From contig NZ_MVOH01000008.1 in the NCBI RefSeq assembly GCF_002286935.1, positions 62,001-126,000 on the forward strand: a stretch of 64,000 nt of DNA. The letters run 5' to 3'. The position numbers were made by a program, and so were the translations under genes. The notes under the pieces were generated by a model. It saw only the letters and a program-made list of their open reading frames with translations. It had not been told where the DNA came from and did not search any database. This document shows, piece after piece, positions 26,074 through 35,521 of this stretch; positions within the stretch are counted from its first letter, which is position 1; each line of letters starts with the position of its first letter. The DNA comes from Bifidobacterium criceti (lineage in GTDB: Bacteria > Actinomycetota > Actinomycetes > Actinomycetales > Bifidobacteriaceae).

Positions 26074-27591
26074 GTGAAGAACAAAGTTCAGCTCATCACA
26101 TATGCGGACCGTCTTGGCGACGGCAACCTCGCATCGCTCACCGACATCCTGCGCACCCGATTCGACGGTGTATACGAAGGCGTGCACATCCTGCCGTTCT
26201 TCACGCCGTTCGATGGTGCGGACGCCGGTTTTGATCCGATCGACCACACAACGGTTGACCCGCGCCTCGGTGATTGGGATGACATCGCGGAACTCGCGAA
26301 AACGCACGACATCATGGTCGACGCGATCGTCAACCATATGAGTTGGCAGTCACGTCAGTTCCAGGATGTGCTCAAGCGCGGTGAGGAGTCCGAGTACTAT
26401 CCGATGTTCCTGACGATGAGTTCGGTGTTCCCGGACGGCGCGACCGAGGAGGAGCTCGCCGGCATCTACCGCCCGCGCCCGGGCTTGCCGTTCACCCACT
26501 ACAGCTTCGCCGGCAAGACGCGCCTCGTGTGGGTCACGTTCACGCCGCAGCAGGTGGATATCGACACCGATTCCGCGGAGGGCTGGGAGTATCTGATGTC
26601 GATCTTCGACCAGATGGGCAAGTCCCATGTCAAATACATCCGCCTCGACGCCGTCGGCTACGGCGCGAAGGAGGCGGGCACGAGCTGCTTCATGACGCCG
26701 AAGACGTTCGCATTGATCTCCCGGCTGCGCGAGGAAGGGGCCAAGCGCGGCCTCGAGATCCTCATCGAAGTCCATTCGTATTACAGGAAGCAGGTCGAGA
26801 TCGCCGCGAAAGTCGACCGTGTCTACGATTTCGCGCTGCCGCCGCTTCTGCTGCATTCGTTGTTCACCGGCAGCGTCGACGCGCTCGCGCATTGGACCGA
26901 GATCCGTCCGAACAACGCCGTCACCGTCCTGGACACGCACGATGGCATCGGTGTCATCGACATCGGTTCCGACCAGCTCGACCGTTCGCTCAAGGGGCTC
27001 GTCCCCGACGAGGACGTCGACAACATGGTCGAGACGATCGCAGCGAACACGCATGGCGAATCGAAGGCCGCGACCGGTGCCGCCGCATCGAACCTCGACC
27101 TGTACCAGGTGAACTCCACCTACTATTCCGCGCTTGGCCGCAACGACCAACACTACATCGCCGCGCGCGCCGTGCAGTTCTTCCTCCCCGGTGTGCCGCA
27201 GGTGTACTACGTCGGCGCGCTCGCGGGCGCCAACGACATGGAACTGCTCAAGCGCACGAATGTCGGGCGTGACATCAACCGCCACTATTACACGACGTCC
27301 GAAATCGACGAGAACCTCGAGCGTCCCGTCGTGCGCGCGCTCAACGCGCTCGCGACGTTCCGCAACGAACTGTCCGCGTTCGACGGCGATTTCAGCTACG
27401 CCGCCGACGGATCGACGATCAGTTTCACGTGGAACGATGCTGCGACGTCGGCGACATTGACGTTCACGCCGTCGAAGGGTGTCGGCGCGGACAATACGCA
27501 GCCCGTCGCGACGATGACGTGGCGCGACGCCGCAGGCGAACACAGCAGCGACGACCTCATCGCGTATCCGCCCGTCGTGCACACGAAGTGA
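26074..27591 (+). CDS. scrP: Sucrose phosphorylase (GH13_18)
   Basis: 505 residues. It splits sucrose with phosphate to glucose-1-phosphate and fructose, saving ATP. Seen: MKNKVQLITYADRLGDGNL at the N-terminus, nucleophile D192 in RLDAVGYG, acid/base E232 in EVHSYY, and DTHDGIG with the transition-state Asp. These positions equal those of characterised bifidobacterial sucrose phosphorylases. GTG start with GAGGAGGAACCT upstream. Its transporter partner downstream is destroyed. Confidence 0.97.
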   Translation: MKNKVQLITYADRLGDGNLASLTDILRTRFDGVYEGVHILPFFTPFDGADAGFDPIDHTTVDPRLGDWDDIAELAKTHDIMVDAIVNHMSWQSRQFQDVLKRGEESEYYPMFLTMSSVFPDGATEEELAGIYRPRPGLPFTHYSFAGKTRLVWVTFTPQQVDIDTDSAEGWEYLMSIFDQMGKSHVKYIRLDAVGYGAKEAGTSCFMTPKTFALISRLREEGAKRGLEILIEVHSYYRKQVEIAAKVDRVYDFALPPLLLHSLFTGSVDALAHWTEIRPNNAVTVLDTHDGIGVIDIGSDQLDRSLKGLVPDEDVDNMVETIAANTHGESKAATGAAASNLDLYQVNSTYYSALGRNDQHYIAARAVQFFLPGVPQVYYVGALAGANDMELLKRTNVGRDINRHYYTTSEIDENLERPVVRALNALATFRNELSAFDGDFSYAADGSTISFTWNDAATSATLTFTPSKGVGADNTQPVATMTWRDAAGEHSSDDLIAYPPVVHTK

Positions 27592-27650
27592 GCATACGTA
27601 CACGGTTCCGCTGATGTCGACCGTGTCGCGATGGCGACACGGAGCGGACG

Positions 27651-28046
27651 AACGAGAGCATCAGAAAAGAGCGGATCAAGGTTGACGAACAAGGCGCCGG
27701 CGGCAAGCCGGGCCCCAGCGGCTACATCCGCCCGGGCATCGATGATCGACCGGACTTCGACAAGGCCCTCAGTCAGGAGGACAAGGAGAACATCGCGCGA
27801 CTGACCGCGCTGATGCCGAAGAAACGCGCCGCCGAAGGCAGCGCCGACGACGAGCAGGTGCAGGGCACGAAACTCGCGACCGATTCCCAGGCCGCCGGTT
27901 CCGGCATGGCCGTGCTCGCGGCCGTCGACACGGTCCGCGTATGCGCGGGTGTTCGTCGTCGCGATCGTCATCGTGCTCGTCGCGGCCGCGCTCATCATGC
28001 GCATCCGCAACGTCAAGCGACACGTTCCTTTCATCATCACATTGCC
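27651..28046 (+). pseudogene. scrT: Remnant of the sucrose-locus MFS transporter (scrT-like), internally deleted and frameshifted
   Basis: Starting 60 nt after scrP, one frame encodes GYIRPGIDDRPDFDKALSQE and ~50 further residues, closely matching the N-terminus of the intact permease at 32095 (DYVRPGIDDRPDLDKALTDE). No in-frame start codon exists. At ~27930 the frame changes: VFVVAIVIVLVAAALIMRIR reads as a single membrane helix with a basic end, as in a last MFS helix. The ~10 helices between are missing. The last helix does not match the 32095 protein, so this is the remains of a related but distinct carrier, probably ScrT. A terminator follows immediately, as expected at the end of the original operon. 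Confidence 0.75.
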
Positions 28047-28079
28047 AAGGCCGGCGACGTTCGCGTCGCCGGCCTTTCC
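28047..28079 (+). terminator. Terminator of the scrP operon
   Basis: AAGGCCGGCGACG, TTCG loop, CGTCGCCGGCCTT: 13-bp perfect stem followed by TCC. Confidence 0.85.
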
Positions 28080-28224
28080 ACGTATGGTGCTCGTGGGATT
28101 CCACTGTTGTCGCATGGCTGCGGCCGCCGTGCATGCGGATGACGTCGCATATGATGGACATGAGTACATGAAGGGTCGATATGTGGCATGGCGTCCCATA
28201 TATCGCATGGCATAGGGAGACAGG

Positions 28225-29862
28225 ATGAGCAACGATGCGATCGATGTAGGGGTCTGCAGCATCCGCGAACTGCTGCACTGCCCGTTGCGGGTGCCTTCCT
28301 ATCAGCGTCCCTACGTCTGGCGGACGTCCAACGTGCTCCAGTTGATCGAGGATATTGGGCACTCGGCGCAGTTCGATCCCGCGGCGGATGAATCACGGTA
28401 TCGCATCGGCACTGTCATCGTCTATCGGAACGAAGACGGGACGTCGCTCGACATCGTCGACGGGCAGCAGCGGGTGATCACATTGCATCTGATATTGGCC
28501 GCGCTGGAGGCGTGTGATGGTGATATGCGGCTGAATATACGCGATGACGAGCAGTCTCGCCGGCACCTGTATGAGAACGATCGTGCGATACGGCAATTGC
28601 TGGATTCGTGGGAGGGCAAGCGGCGCTCGCGATTCGCTGGTCGGCTGCTCGATGGCTGCGAGGTGCTGAAGATCGAGGTCGCGCAAGGCCATCTGCCCGA
28701 AGCGTTCCAGATGTTCGATTCGCAGAATGCGCGCGGCAAGGAACTCGATCCCACCGATCTGCTCAAGGCATTCCATCTTCGCTGCATGGATGCCGACGGC
28801 GTGGCCGAAAGCCTCAAGCAACAACTGGTGCGGCGGTGGGAGCTGCATCAGGATGAGATCCAGCCGCTCTTCGGCACATATCTCTATCGCATCGCGTGTT
28901 GGAATCGAAGGGAGAAAGCGAAGCCCGGCGGTCTGGACTCGGATTCCATCGCCATGTTCAAAGGCATCGATCTGCCGGGCCGTGGCAATGAACGTCAATG
29001 CGCACCGTGGCAGTACAATTTCGTCGCCGCCTGGTATGCGAACACAGACCGCGCCAATGGCGGGTCGGAGACGTCGTATGCGTTCCAGATCGATCAGCCG
29101 ATGATCAACGGCGAAGCGTTCTTCCGCTACGCGGAGCATTATCGATCGCTACTCCGGCAGCAGACCATGCATGATGAGACGCCGTGGAAGGAGATATGCG
29201 CCGATATCGCGACTTTTGCGCATACGTGGCGATACCACTATATGATCGAGCTTTTCCGCACCATCCTGCTGTATTACCGGGATAGATTCGGCGATGATGA
29301 TGTCGCCGACGTCGCCAGAATGGCGTTCCTCTATGCCGCATATATGAGACTCAGTGTTCGCTCGTTGTCGTTTGCCACCGTCAACAACTATGTGCTGGGT
29401 GCGGATCGATGGGGATGGAATGCCCGCGTATTCGAGGTGATCCGTTACGCCTACCGTGGTCGGGATGTGCTGTCCCATATGGCGCGCATTGCTCGGCAGC
29501 CTATTGAGGATTCGAAAGATCGGGAACTGTGGAATCGCTATATGATGCGCAATGCCGGCAGCGCGATCAATGATGATGGAGTCTCGTCGTCTGAGGATGT
29601 GCTTTCCCTGCTGATCGATACTCTGCGGCAACGTGGGTTGCTGGAGAAAATTCGTAGGGAAAAGCAGCAATCCGGCATTGAGGGACACGATGTGTTCAGC
29701 GCATTGTATGAGGACGGTCTCATCGTCCATGAGAAAAAAGGAGGATGGCGCTATGGCTTGCAGGCAGAAAAAGGGGACAGTCACATGCCCGAGGAATGGG
29801 TGACGAAAGAAGAATGGGTGAAGCGCATAGACAATGTCCTGAACCAGGGGAAGGGGCAATGA
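28225..29862 (+). CDS. DUF262-domain protein, no nuclease domain (first gene of a two-gene cassette)
   Basis: 545 residues. The N-terminal DUF262 (ParB/Srx-like) domain has the two diagnostic motifs, VPSYQRPYVW (Q27, R28) and VDGQQRVIT (D79-R83), which in GmrS-type proteins bind and hydrolyse NTP. The rest is helical with no HNH or other nuclease motif that I can see; the C-terminal part (EKKGGWRYGLQAEKGD) is unrecognised. GGGAGA precedes the ATG. The stop overlaps the next start (ATGA), so the two proteins are translationally coupled. Codon use is less GC-biased than in neighbours. DUF262 proteins act in type IV restriction (GmrSD, BrxU, SspE). A defence role is inferred. Confidence 0.8.
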   Translation: MSNDAIDVGVCSIRELLHCPLRVPSYQRPYVWRTSNVLQLIEDIGHSAQFDPAADESRYRIGTVIVYRNEDGTSLDIVDGQQRVITLHLILAALEACDGDMRLNIRDDEQSRRHLYENDRAIRQLLDSWEGKRRSRFAGRLLDGCEVLKIEVAQGHLPEAFQMFDSQNARGKELDPTDLLKAFHLRCMDADGVAESLKQQLVRRWELHQDEIQPLFGTYLYRIACWNRREKAKPGGLDSDSIAMFKGIDLPGRGNERQCAPWQYNFVAAWYANTDRANGGSETSYAFQIDQPMINGEAFFRYAEHYRSLLRQQTMHDETPWKEICADIATFAHTWRYHYMIELFRTILLYYRDRFGDDDVADVARMAFLYAAYMRLSVRSLSFATVNNYVLGADRWGWNARVFEVIRYAYRGRDVLSHMARIARQPIEDSKDRELWNRYMMRNAGSAINDDGVSSSEDVLSLLIDTLRQRGLLEKIRREKQQSGIEGHDVFSALYEDGLIVHEKKGGWRYGLQAEKGDSHMPEEWVTKEEWVKRIDNVLNQGKGQ

Positions 29863-31979
29863 TGACGGATAATTCGACGGTGCTGAACATCGCTGAACTC
29901 TTCGGCGAGGGGTGCGTGTACCGGGTTCCGATTTATCAGCGCGCATATGCGTGGGGCAATGATGAGATCAAGACACTGCTCGACGACATCAGGCGCGCCA
30001 TCGACGGTGATACGCAATACTATCTGGGTTCATTGGTCGTCGCGGGGCGCGGCCGTGAGCAGAACGAGACCGTGTACGAGGTCATCGATGGCCAGCAGCG
30101 TCTGACCACGCTGTATCTGCTTCTGGCAGTGCTCTGCCATGGCGATGACGATAAAGCCGCCGACGCGTTGGCTGCATGGAGCATGCGATTGGAATACGAA
30201 TGCCGTGCCGAATCATATGGGGCGTTGCTGGAACAACTGCATGCGGGCGGCAAGCCCGATCAGCCGAAGGACATTGGCGCACAGGATGGCCCCTCTGATC
30301 AGGAAGAGATAGAGATGATGCGTCGCCCATTGATCGGGGGATATCAGGTCATCCGTCAATACCTGGAAGAGCCGAAGCATCGGATAGATCTCGAAAAACT
30401 GCGCACCAATGTGAGCATCGTGCGTGACGAATTGCCTTCGGGAACCAATCTCAACCGCTATTTCGAAATCATGAACACGCGCGGCGTGCAGCTTAGGCCG
30501 CAGGACATCGTCAAAGCGCGTCTTATGAGCTCCGTATCCTCCCCGGCGGCTCGCGAGACCATCGGCCGTATCTGGGATGTCTGCTCGGATATGGATCACT
30601 ACATGCAATGCCTCGCGACTCCCGATGAACGGACGCGCTGGTTCGGCGAGGATTGGTCGTCCCTTCCGTCCCTCGAATGGAGCCGACTCGTCCGAGCGAC
30701 AGCCTCGGACGACGACGACAGCGGCGATGGCAGCGTCAGACCATTTGACGAGGTGCTCAACGATGCTCTCAGCAAAGAGCCACTGCAAGCTGAGCGGCAG
30801 ACACCGTCGAGCGTACCGTCGAACGACGAAGCCGAACGGTATCATTCCATCATCAGTTTCTCGGCGTTCCTCATGCATGTGCTGCGCATCTACGGTGGTG
30901 ATGAGCATGTCCCTCTTGACGATACGGCATTGCTCAGCGTATTTGACGACAAGGTGGTCAAAATATCTGATGAAGTTTCAGAGAGCTCAGCTGCCTCAGT
31001 CGAGGGCGCATCCGCGGAGGGCCATGCGAAACGATTCGCCGCGACACTGTTGCGATGCCGTTTCCTGTTCGACAACTACATCATCAAAACGCATATCGAT
31101 TCGGCGGCTCCATCCGATGCCACTGAATGGATGTTGCCCAGATACCACCGGGACAAGCAGTCCTACCGCCCCGGCAACACGTTCTCGGAGGCGTATCGGC
31201 AGGAACTGATCATGATCCAGTCCATGTTTCAGGTGACCGAAACGGGCAACAACTACAAGAGCGCACTGTGCAGAATGCTGGAGTGGTTGTGGGGACAGGA
31301 AACGGTCGATGGATGCGCGTTCCTGCAACACATTCGGGAGTATGCGCATGAGCGACTTGAGGGGGCGCTGGGGCTGAAGAGTTTGAAAGACGCGCCGCCG
31401 GAAGAGCGCCAGTCGTGTATTCGTGAAGCCGTCAACCGAGGCACCGGCACTGAGCACCTCATCTTCAACTATCTGGACTATGCGCTGTGGGCGCTGCTCA
31501 CGTATGCTGATGATTCGCCAAAGGAAGAAGGTCTGGACGTGGCCAGCATCTTCGGGGCCGATGAACCGCCGATGATAGCGTCGGACGTGCATACCCGGTG
31601 GCGGGAATACACCACACGGACAGTACAGTCCGACGAAAGTACGCAAGCCCTTGATTACGGACAGTTCCGCTTCCGCTACCGTAATTCCGTGGAGCATTTC
31701 TCTCCGCAGCATCCTTTGGGCGGTGGCTCCGCGCCGGCCAATGTGGACGACTTCGGCAACCTATGTCTGCTGACGGTTCGGGAGAACTCCCGACGCAACA
31801 ACCTCGGCGCGATGGAGAAGATCAGGCATTTCAATGTGGGCCAGCAAAGCCTGAAATTCCAGTGCATGGTCGGACAGGCGCTGAAGGAGCAGGCATGGGG
31901 CGAGTCGCAGATAGAAGAACAGACCAAGCTGTGGGTCCGGTTGCTGGATGCGCTGAGCAGCGCATCCCATGACCTGTGA
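29859..31979 (+). CDS. DUF262-DUF1524 protein, GmrSD-like putative nuclease (second gene of the cassette)
   Basis: 706 residues. DUF262 motifs at the same places as in the partner: VPIYQRAYAW (Q27, R28) and IDGQQRLTT (D77-R81). The C-terminal DUF1524 domain has the HNH-type pattern: EHFSPQ (H613), FGNLCLL (N634) and ENSRRNNL (N643, N647, N648), all expected active-site positions. This domain order is that of GmrSD/BrxU-type enzymes, which cut modified phage DNA. The middle ~350 residues are helical and unrecognised. No methyltransferase or other defence gene is adjacent. Alternative: a stand-alone RloF-like protein. Confidence 0.85.
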   Translation: MMTDNSTVLNIAELFGEGCVYRVPIYQRAYAWGNDEIKTLLDDIRRAIDGDTQYYLGSLVVAGRGREQNETVYEVIDGQQRLTTLYLLLAVLCHGDDDKAADALAAWSMRLEYECRAESYGALLEQLHAGGKPDQPKDIGAQDGPSDQEEIEMMRRPLIGGYQVIRQYLEEPKHRIDLEKLRTNVSIVRDELPSGTNLNRYFEIMNTRGVQLRPQDIVKARLMSSVSSPAARETIGRIWDVCSDMDHYMQCLATPDERTRWFGEDWSSLPSLEWSRLVRATASDDDDSGDGSVRPFDEVLNDALSKEPLQAERQTPSSVPSNDEAERYHSIISFSAFLMHVLRIYGGDEHVPLDDTALLSVFDDKVVKISDEVSESSAASVEGASAEGHAKRFAATLLRCRFLFDNYIIKTHIDSAAPSDATEWMLPRYHRDKQSYRPGNTFSEAYRQELIMIQSMFQVTETGNNYKSALCRMLEWLWGQETVDGCAFLQHIREYAHERLEGALGLKSLKDAPPEERQSCIREAVNRGTGTEHLIFNYLDYALWALLTYADDSPKEEGLDVASIFGADEPPMIASDVHTRWREYTTRTVQSDESTQALDYGQFRFRYRNSVEHFSPQHPLGGGSAPANVDDFGNLCLLTVRENSRRNNLGAMEKIRHFNVGQQSLKFQCMVGQALKEQAWGESQIEEQTKLWVRLLDALSSASHDL

Positions 31980-32081
31980 GTATCGGTGACATCGCTGTCA
32001 TTGCCGTCGTGTGTGCGCTCCCGATGCGCGAATTCGTCTGCGCGTACGGCGGTAACGTGGCGGCCGCCGCGCGGCTGCCGT

Positions 32082-32087
32082 TATCGT
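32082..32087 (+). promoter_or_regulatory. -10 hexamer placed for a leaderless permease transcript
   Basis: TATCGT, 7 nt, then ATG 32095. It overlaps the right arm of an imperfect inverted repeat CGGTAACG...CGTTATCG (32050-32086) that could be an operator. Confidence 0.4.
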
Positions 32088-32094
32088 GGTGTAT

Positions 32095-33663
32095 ATGAAC
32101 GATCAGTCACCACAAGAAGGCGCGGACGGCCCTGAGCGTCCCGCGCCGCGTCCGTTCCCGAACTCCGATTACGTCCGTCCCGGCATCGACGACCGCCCCG
32201 ACCTCGACAAAGCCCTCACCGACGAGGACAAAGCCGCGGTCGCACGCCTCGCCGTACGCCAGAAGCCGAAGACACCGCCAGCCGCGACCGACCAGCCGGA
32301 GGTGCAGGCCGCCGCGATGGGCATCAACGCCCCCGTCGGTGGCGCCGACGAACCCGTGCCTGACCTCGGATCCGCGTTCCTCGACATGCGCGACCCGATG
32401 GTCGACGCGGACGGCAACCGCCCCACGAAAACCGAGATTCTGCGGATGAAGATCGGTTTCGCATGCACGGCGTTCTTCCTCGCGTTCGCGCTCGCCGCGC
32501 TCAACATCACGCTTGTCCCGCAGGAACTCGACACGTTGGGAGGTCCGGTCGGCGGCGCGGTCGCGCTCGCCTGGGTCCTCGGCGTCGGCATCCTGTGCGC
32601 GTTCATCGCGACGATCTTCTTCCTGCCGCTGTCCGACCATACGCGCACGCCGTTCGGAAGACGCGCGCCATGGTTCGCGGGAGGCACGGTCGTCGCCGTC
32701 ATCTTCGCGTTCTCGCTTGGCGCATGCCACACACCCGTCGCCGTCGGTATCGTCTGGGCGTTGCTGCAGATTGGGCTCGCCGCGATGATGTGCACGTTGC
32801 ACGCGTCGCTCGGCGAACGCGTCCCCGACAAGTTCCGCGACACCGTCGGCACATGGCGCACAATCGGGCTCCTCGCGGGCCTCGTGCTCGGCATATGGTT
32901 CGGCGTGCTCATCGTGGGCGACCCCGCCGCTGGCATGGACCTGTGCGCCGTCGGACTGCTCGTCGCGGGCCTCGTCGGCCTGCTCGTCATCCCACGCGAA
33001 TCGTCGACCGTCTATTCGCGCGCGAAACCGATGACGAACGCCGACCTCCTCGTGACGCTACGTGTCGAGCACCCTTCGGCGGCGTGGCGCATGCTGTGCC
33101 TGACGCGGCTGTTCGCATCCGCGGGCGCCATGCTCGCGATCGCGTTCGTCTGGTTCGTCGTACGCTACCGCCGCGGTGCCGACGCCGCCCTCGACATGCG
33201 CGCGACGATGCTCATGGTCGCGCTCATGGGGCTTCTCGCGTGTGCGATGGCGCTCCTCGGCGAAGGCGTCACGAATCTGCTGCGCGCGTCCATCGACAAC
33301 GACCGTCTCGTACTGGTCATCGGCGTCGCGCTCGCGATCGTCGCCGTCATCGTGCCGCTCGTCAGCTATACGACCGTCGGGCTGTACATATTCGCGGGCG
33401 TCGGCGGATTCGCGGTCCATATGGTCGATGATGCGTTGCAGGTGCTCGCCGTGTCCTCGATCCCGATCGTGGACCGCGCAGCCGGGTATCTCGCCGTGTT
33501 CAACACGAGCGCGACACTAGGCCGTCTTGTCGGTGTCGCTGTAGGCGGATTCGTGTTCGCGTACGCGGCCACGTTCTCGAGCGTCTTCCTGTGGGCGGCG
33601 ATCATGTTCGCGTGCGCCGGCGCAGCCGGTGCGGCGGTCGTCGCATACGCCGGACAACGTTGA
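32095..33663 (+). CDS. MFS sugar permease, related to the destroyed scrT
   Basis: 522 residues. A ~110-residue polar N-terminus (DYVRPGIDDRPDLDKALTDE, Pro/Ala-rich, FLDMRDP) is followed by twelve hydrophobic segments. The loop between helices 2 and 3 is LSDHTRTPFGRRAPW, a motif typical of the disaccharide carriers next to bifidobacterial scrP. It may now supply sucrose uptake. GTG 32086 upstream in frame is an alternative start; ATG 32095 fits the leaderless spacing. A very stable hairpin follows. Confidence 0.82.
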   Translation: MNDQSPQEGADGPERPAPRPFPNSDYVRPGIDDRPDLDKALTDEDKAAVARLAVRQKPKTPPAATDQPEVQAAAMGINAPVGGADEPVPDLGSAFLDMRDPMVDADGNRPTKTEILRMKIGFACTAFFLAFALAALNITLVPQELDTLGGPVGGAVALAWVLGVGILCAFIATIFFLPLSDHTRTPFGRRAPWFAGGTVVAVIFAFSLGACHTPVAVGIVWALLQIGLAAMMCTLHASLGERVPDKFRDTVGTWRTIGLLAGLVLGIWFGVLIVGDPAAGMDLCAVGLLVAGLVGLLVIPRESSTVYSRAKPMTNADLLVTLRVEHPSAAWRMLCLTRLFASAGAMLAIAFVWFVVRYRRGADAALDMRATMLMVALMGLLACAMALLGEGVTNLLRASIDNDRLVLVIGVALAIVAVIVPLVSYTTVGLYIFAGVGGFAVHMVDDALQVLAVSSIPIVDRAAGYLAVFNTSATLGRLVGVAVGGFVFAYAATFSSVFLWAAIMFACAGAAGAAVVAYAGQR

Positions 33664-33667
33664 TATC

Positions 33668-33729
33668 ACGCGCAAGCGGCGCATGTCCACCTTTCGCATC
33701 GGCGGACGGGGCGTGCGCCGCTTGCGCGT
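33668..33729 (+). terminator. Long hairpin ending the permease gene
   Basis: A perfect 16-bp stem (ACGCGCAAGCGGCGCA and complement) closes a 30-nt loop with an inner GTCC/GGAC pair. No T run; begins 4 nt after the stop codon. Confidence 0.65.
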
Positions 33730-34321
33730 ATCCGGACCTTGGGTGGCGCCTCCGCGCGCATGTCGTGATGTATGTGGATTACGGCATCGAAGGACGATAT
33801 CGATATGACAAGACGACAGCAGAGATGGCGTGTGCCGTTCCCGCTGTCGTCGCTCCTCGTCGCGATCCTCACGTGCCATGGGACGAAGGATGTCGATGAC
33901 ATGCGTTGATGCGCGCGGAAATACGTACACGGTCACCGCGATGGATACAGAGAAGAGGAAGCCACCCAGCCGACGAATGGATGTCCACAGAAGAGATGTC
34001 CACGATATGGAACAAAAATCTTACTGATTTCAGACAAACGTTGCTGGATATGCACCATTTTTCCAAAGAAACCCCGTATATTCGAAAACAATGTGCCGAC
34101 GGTATCCAAAAGATGGACTCGATGCAGTCGCGCGTGGAGATTTCGGTAATATGAGGACTCAGTTTCGGAGACAAAATCTCCGACACAGCGGGAAACTTGC
34201 ATACACGGATCACCGGCCCAAACCATGGGGCGCGCGGTTCATGTAACCGACAAAGAACAACACCAGCACCGCGGGGCAGATTACGAACCCGCGCTGCAGA
34301 ACACATAAGGAGTGTGCCAAT
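33730..34321 (+). other. 592-nt gap and leader before ilvC
   Basis: Lower in GC than its neighbours. It holds a direct repeat GATGTCCACRGAAGAGATGTCCAC-like (33979-34003), a hairpin TCGGAGA/TCTCCGA (34165-34183), and TAATAT at 34147-34152 as a possible -10. An open frame of 82 codons (33906-34154) lacks a ribosome-binding site and I do not accept it as a gene. I looked for a branched-chain leader peptide or T-box and found neither. Confidence 0.4.
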
Positions 34322-35383
34322 ATGGCAGCACAGATCTGGTACGAAGACGACGGCGATCTCTCGGTCCTCGACGGCAAGAAGGTCGCGATCATCGGCTACG
34401 GCTCGCAGGGCCACGCGCACGCGCTCAACTTGCGTGACTCCGGCGTCGACGTCGTCGTCGGCCTGCGTCCGAACTCGAAGTCCGTCCAGTTCGCGAAGGA
34501 CCAGGGCCTTGAGGTCAAGAGCGTTCCGGAAGCCGCTGCCGAAGCCGATGTCATCATGATCCTCGCTCCCGACCAGTATCAGAAGGGCATCTGGGAGAAC
34601 GACATCGAGCCGAACATCAAGGAAGGCGCCGCGCTCGCCTTCGCGCACGGCTTCAACATCCACTACGGCTACATCAAGCCGTCCGAGGACCACCCGGTCT
34701 TCATGGTCGCCCCGAAGGGCCCGGGCCACATCGTTCGCCGCGAGTACGCCGCAGGCCGTGGCGTCCCGGTCGTGACCGCCGTCGAGCAGGATCCGCGTGG
34801 CGACGGCTGGGATCTCGCCCTTGCGTACGCGAAGGCGATCGGCGCGCTGCGCGCCGGCGCGATCAAGACGACGTTCAAGGAAGAGACCGAGACCGATCTC
34901 TTCGGTGAGCAGAACGTGCTCCTCGGCGGCGTCAACAAGCTCGTCGAAATGGGCTTCGAGGTCCTCACCGACGCCGGCTACCAGCCGGAGATCGCCTACT
35001 TCGAGGTCTGCCACGAGCTCAAGATGATCGTCGACCTGATGAACGAAGGCGGCCTCAACAAGGATCGTTGGTCCTGCTCCGACACCGCCCAGTACGGCGA
35101 TTACGTCAACACCGTCATCGACGAGCACGCCCGCGAGCGCATGGAGTACCACCTCAAGCGCATCCAGGACGGCTCGTTCGCCCAGGAGTTCATGGATGAC
35201 CAGGCCGCTGGCGCCCCGAAGTTCAAGCAGCTCCAGGAGGAGTACTCGAACGTCCGCATCGAAGAGGTCGGCCCGAAGCTCCGCGCGATGTTCTCGTGGA
35301 ACAACGAAGCCGCGAAGGACGCCGACGAGGCCAATTCCTTCACCGGCAAGATCGCCCGCGCCCAGGTTCAGGACGCCGAGTGA
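34322..35383 (+). CDS. ilvC: Ketol-acid reductoisomerase
   Basis: 353 residues. It converts acetolactate or acetohydroxybutyrate to the dihydroxy acids of valine and isoleucine synthesis, using NAD(P)H and Mg. Seen: the Rossmann motif [40 protein letters not shown] (catalytic His), [11 protein letters not shown], and the DLFGEQNVL metal site with [24 protein letters not shown] lies 10 nt before the ATG. Codon use is unusually rich in C-ending codons even for this genome, a sign of high expression. Confidence 0.97.
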   Translation: MAAQIWYEDDGDLSVLDGKKVAIIGYGSQGHAHALNLRDSGVDVVVGLRPNSKSVQFAKDQGLEVKSVPEAAAEADVIMILAPDQYQKGIWENDIEPNIKEGAALAFAHGFNIHYGYIKPSEDHPVFMVAPKGPGHIVRREYAAGRGVPVVTAVEQDPRGDGWDLALAYAKAIGALRAGAIKTTFKEETETDLFGEQNVLLGGVNKLVEMGFEVLTDAGYQPEIAYFEVCHELKMIVDLMNEGGLNKDRWSCSDTAQYGDYVNTVIDEHARERMEYHLKRIQDGSFAQEFMDDQAAGAPKFKQLQEEYSNVRIEEVGPKLRAMFSWNNEAAKDADEANSFTGKIARAQVQDAE

Positions 35384-35396
35384 TCTGATCTGATTT

Positions 35397-35441
35397 GCGA
35401 ACGGGGGCCGCACAACGACATGTTGTGCGGCCCCCGTTCGC
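35397..35441 (+). terminator. Terminator of ilvC
   Basis: A perfect 20-bp stem (GCGAACGGGGGCCGCACAAC and complement) with a 5-nt loop. Very strong even without a T run. Confidence 0.9.
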
Positions 35442-35487
35442 GTATCTCGGCATCTTTGGGTGTCGAGGTGTGCGAATGAATGATAGA

Positions 35488-35515
35488 GGGCTCCCCAAAT
35501 AAGACAGGAGAGCCC
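35488..35515 (-). terminator. Likely terminator of the small membrane peptide gene
   Basis: GGGCTCCCC (35488-35496) and GGAGAGCCC (35507-35515) pair with one G-U; positioned just past the peptide stop on the minus strand. Confidence 0.55.
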
Positions 35516-35521
35516 CACCCG

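Noticed and set aside
28080..32094. Target-site duplications or transposon ends around the DUF262 cassette
   Set aside because: I found no matching direct repeats or terminal inverted repeats at the edges and no integrase or transposase.
33906..34154. An 82-codon plus-strand frame before ilvC
   Set aside because: No ribosome-binding site, mixed composition, no membrane or domain pattern; kept only as part of the intergenic description.
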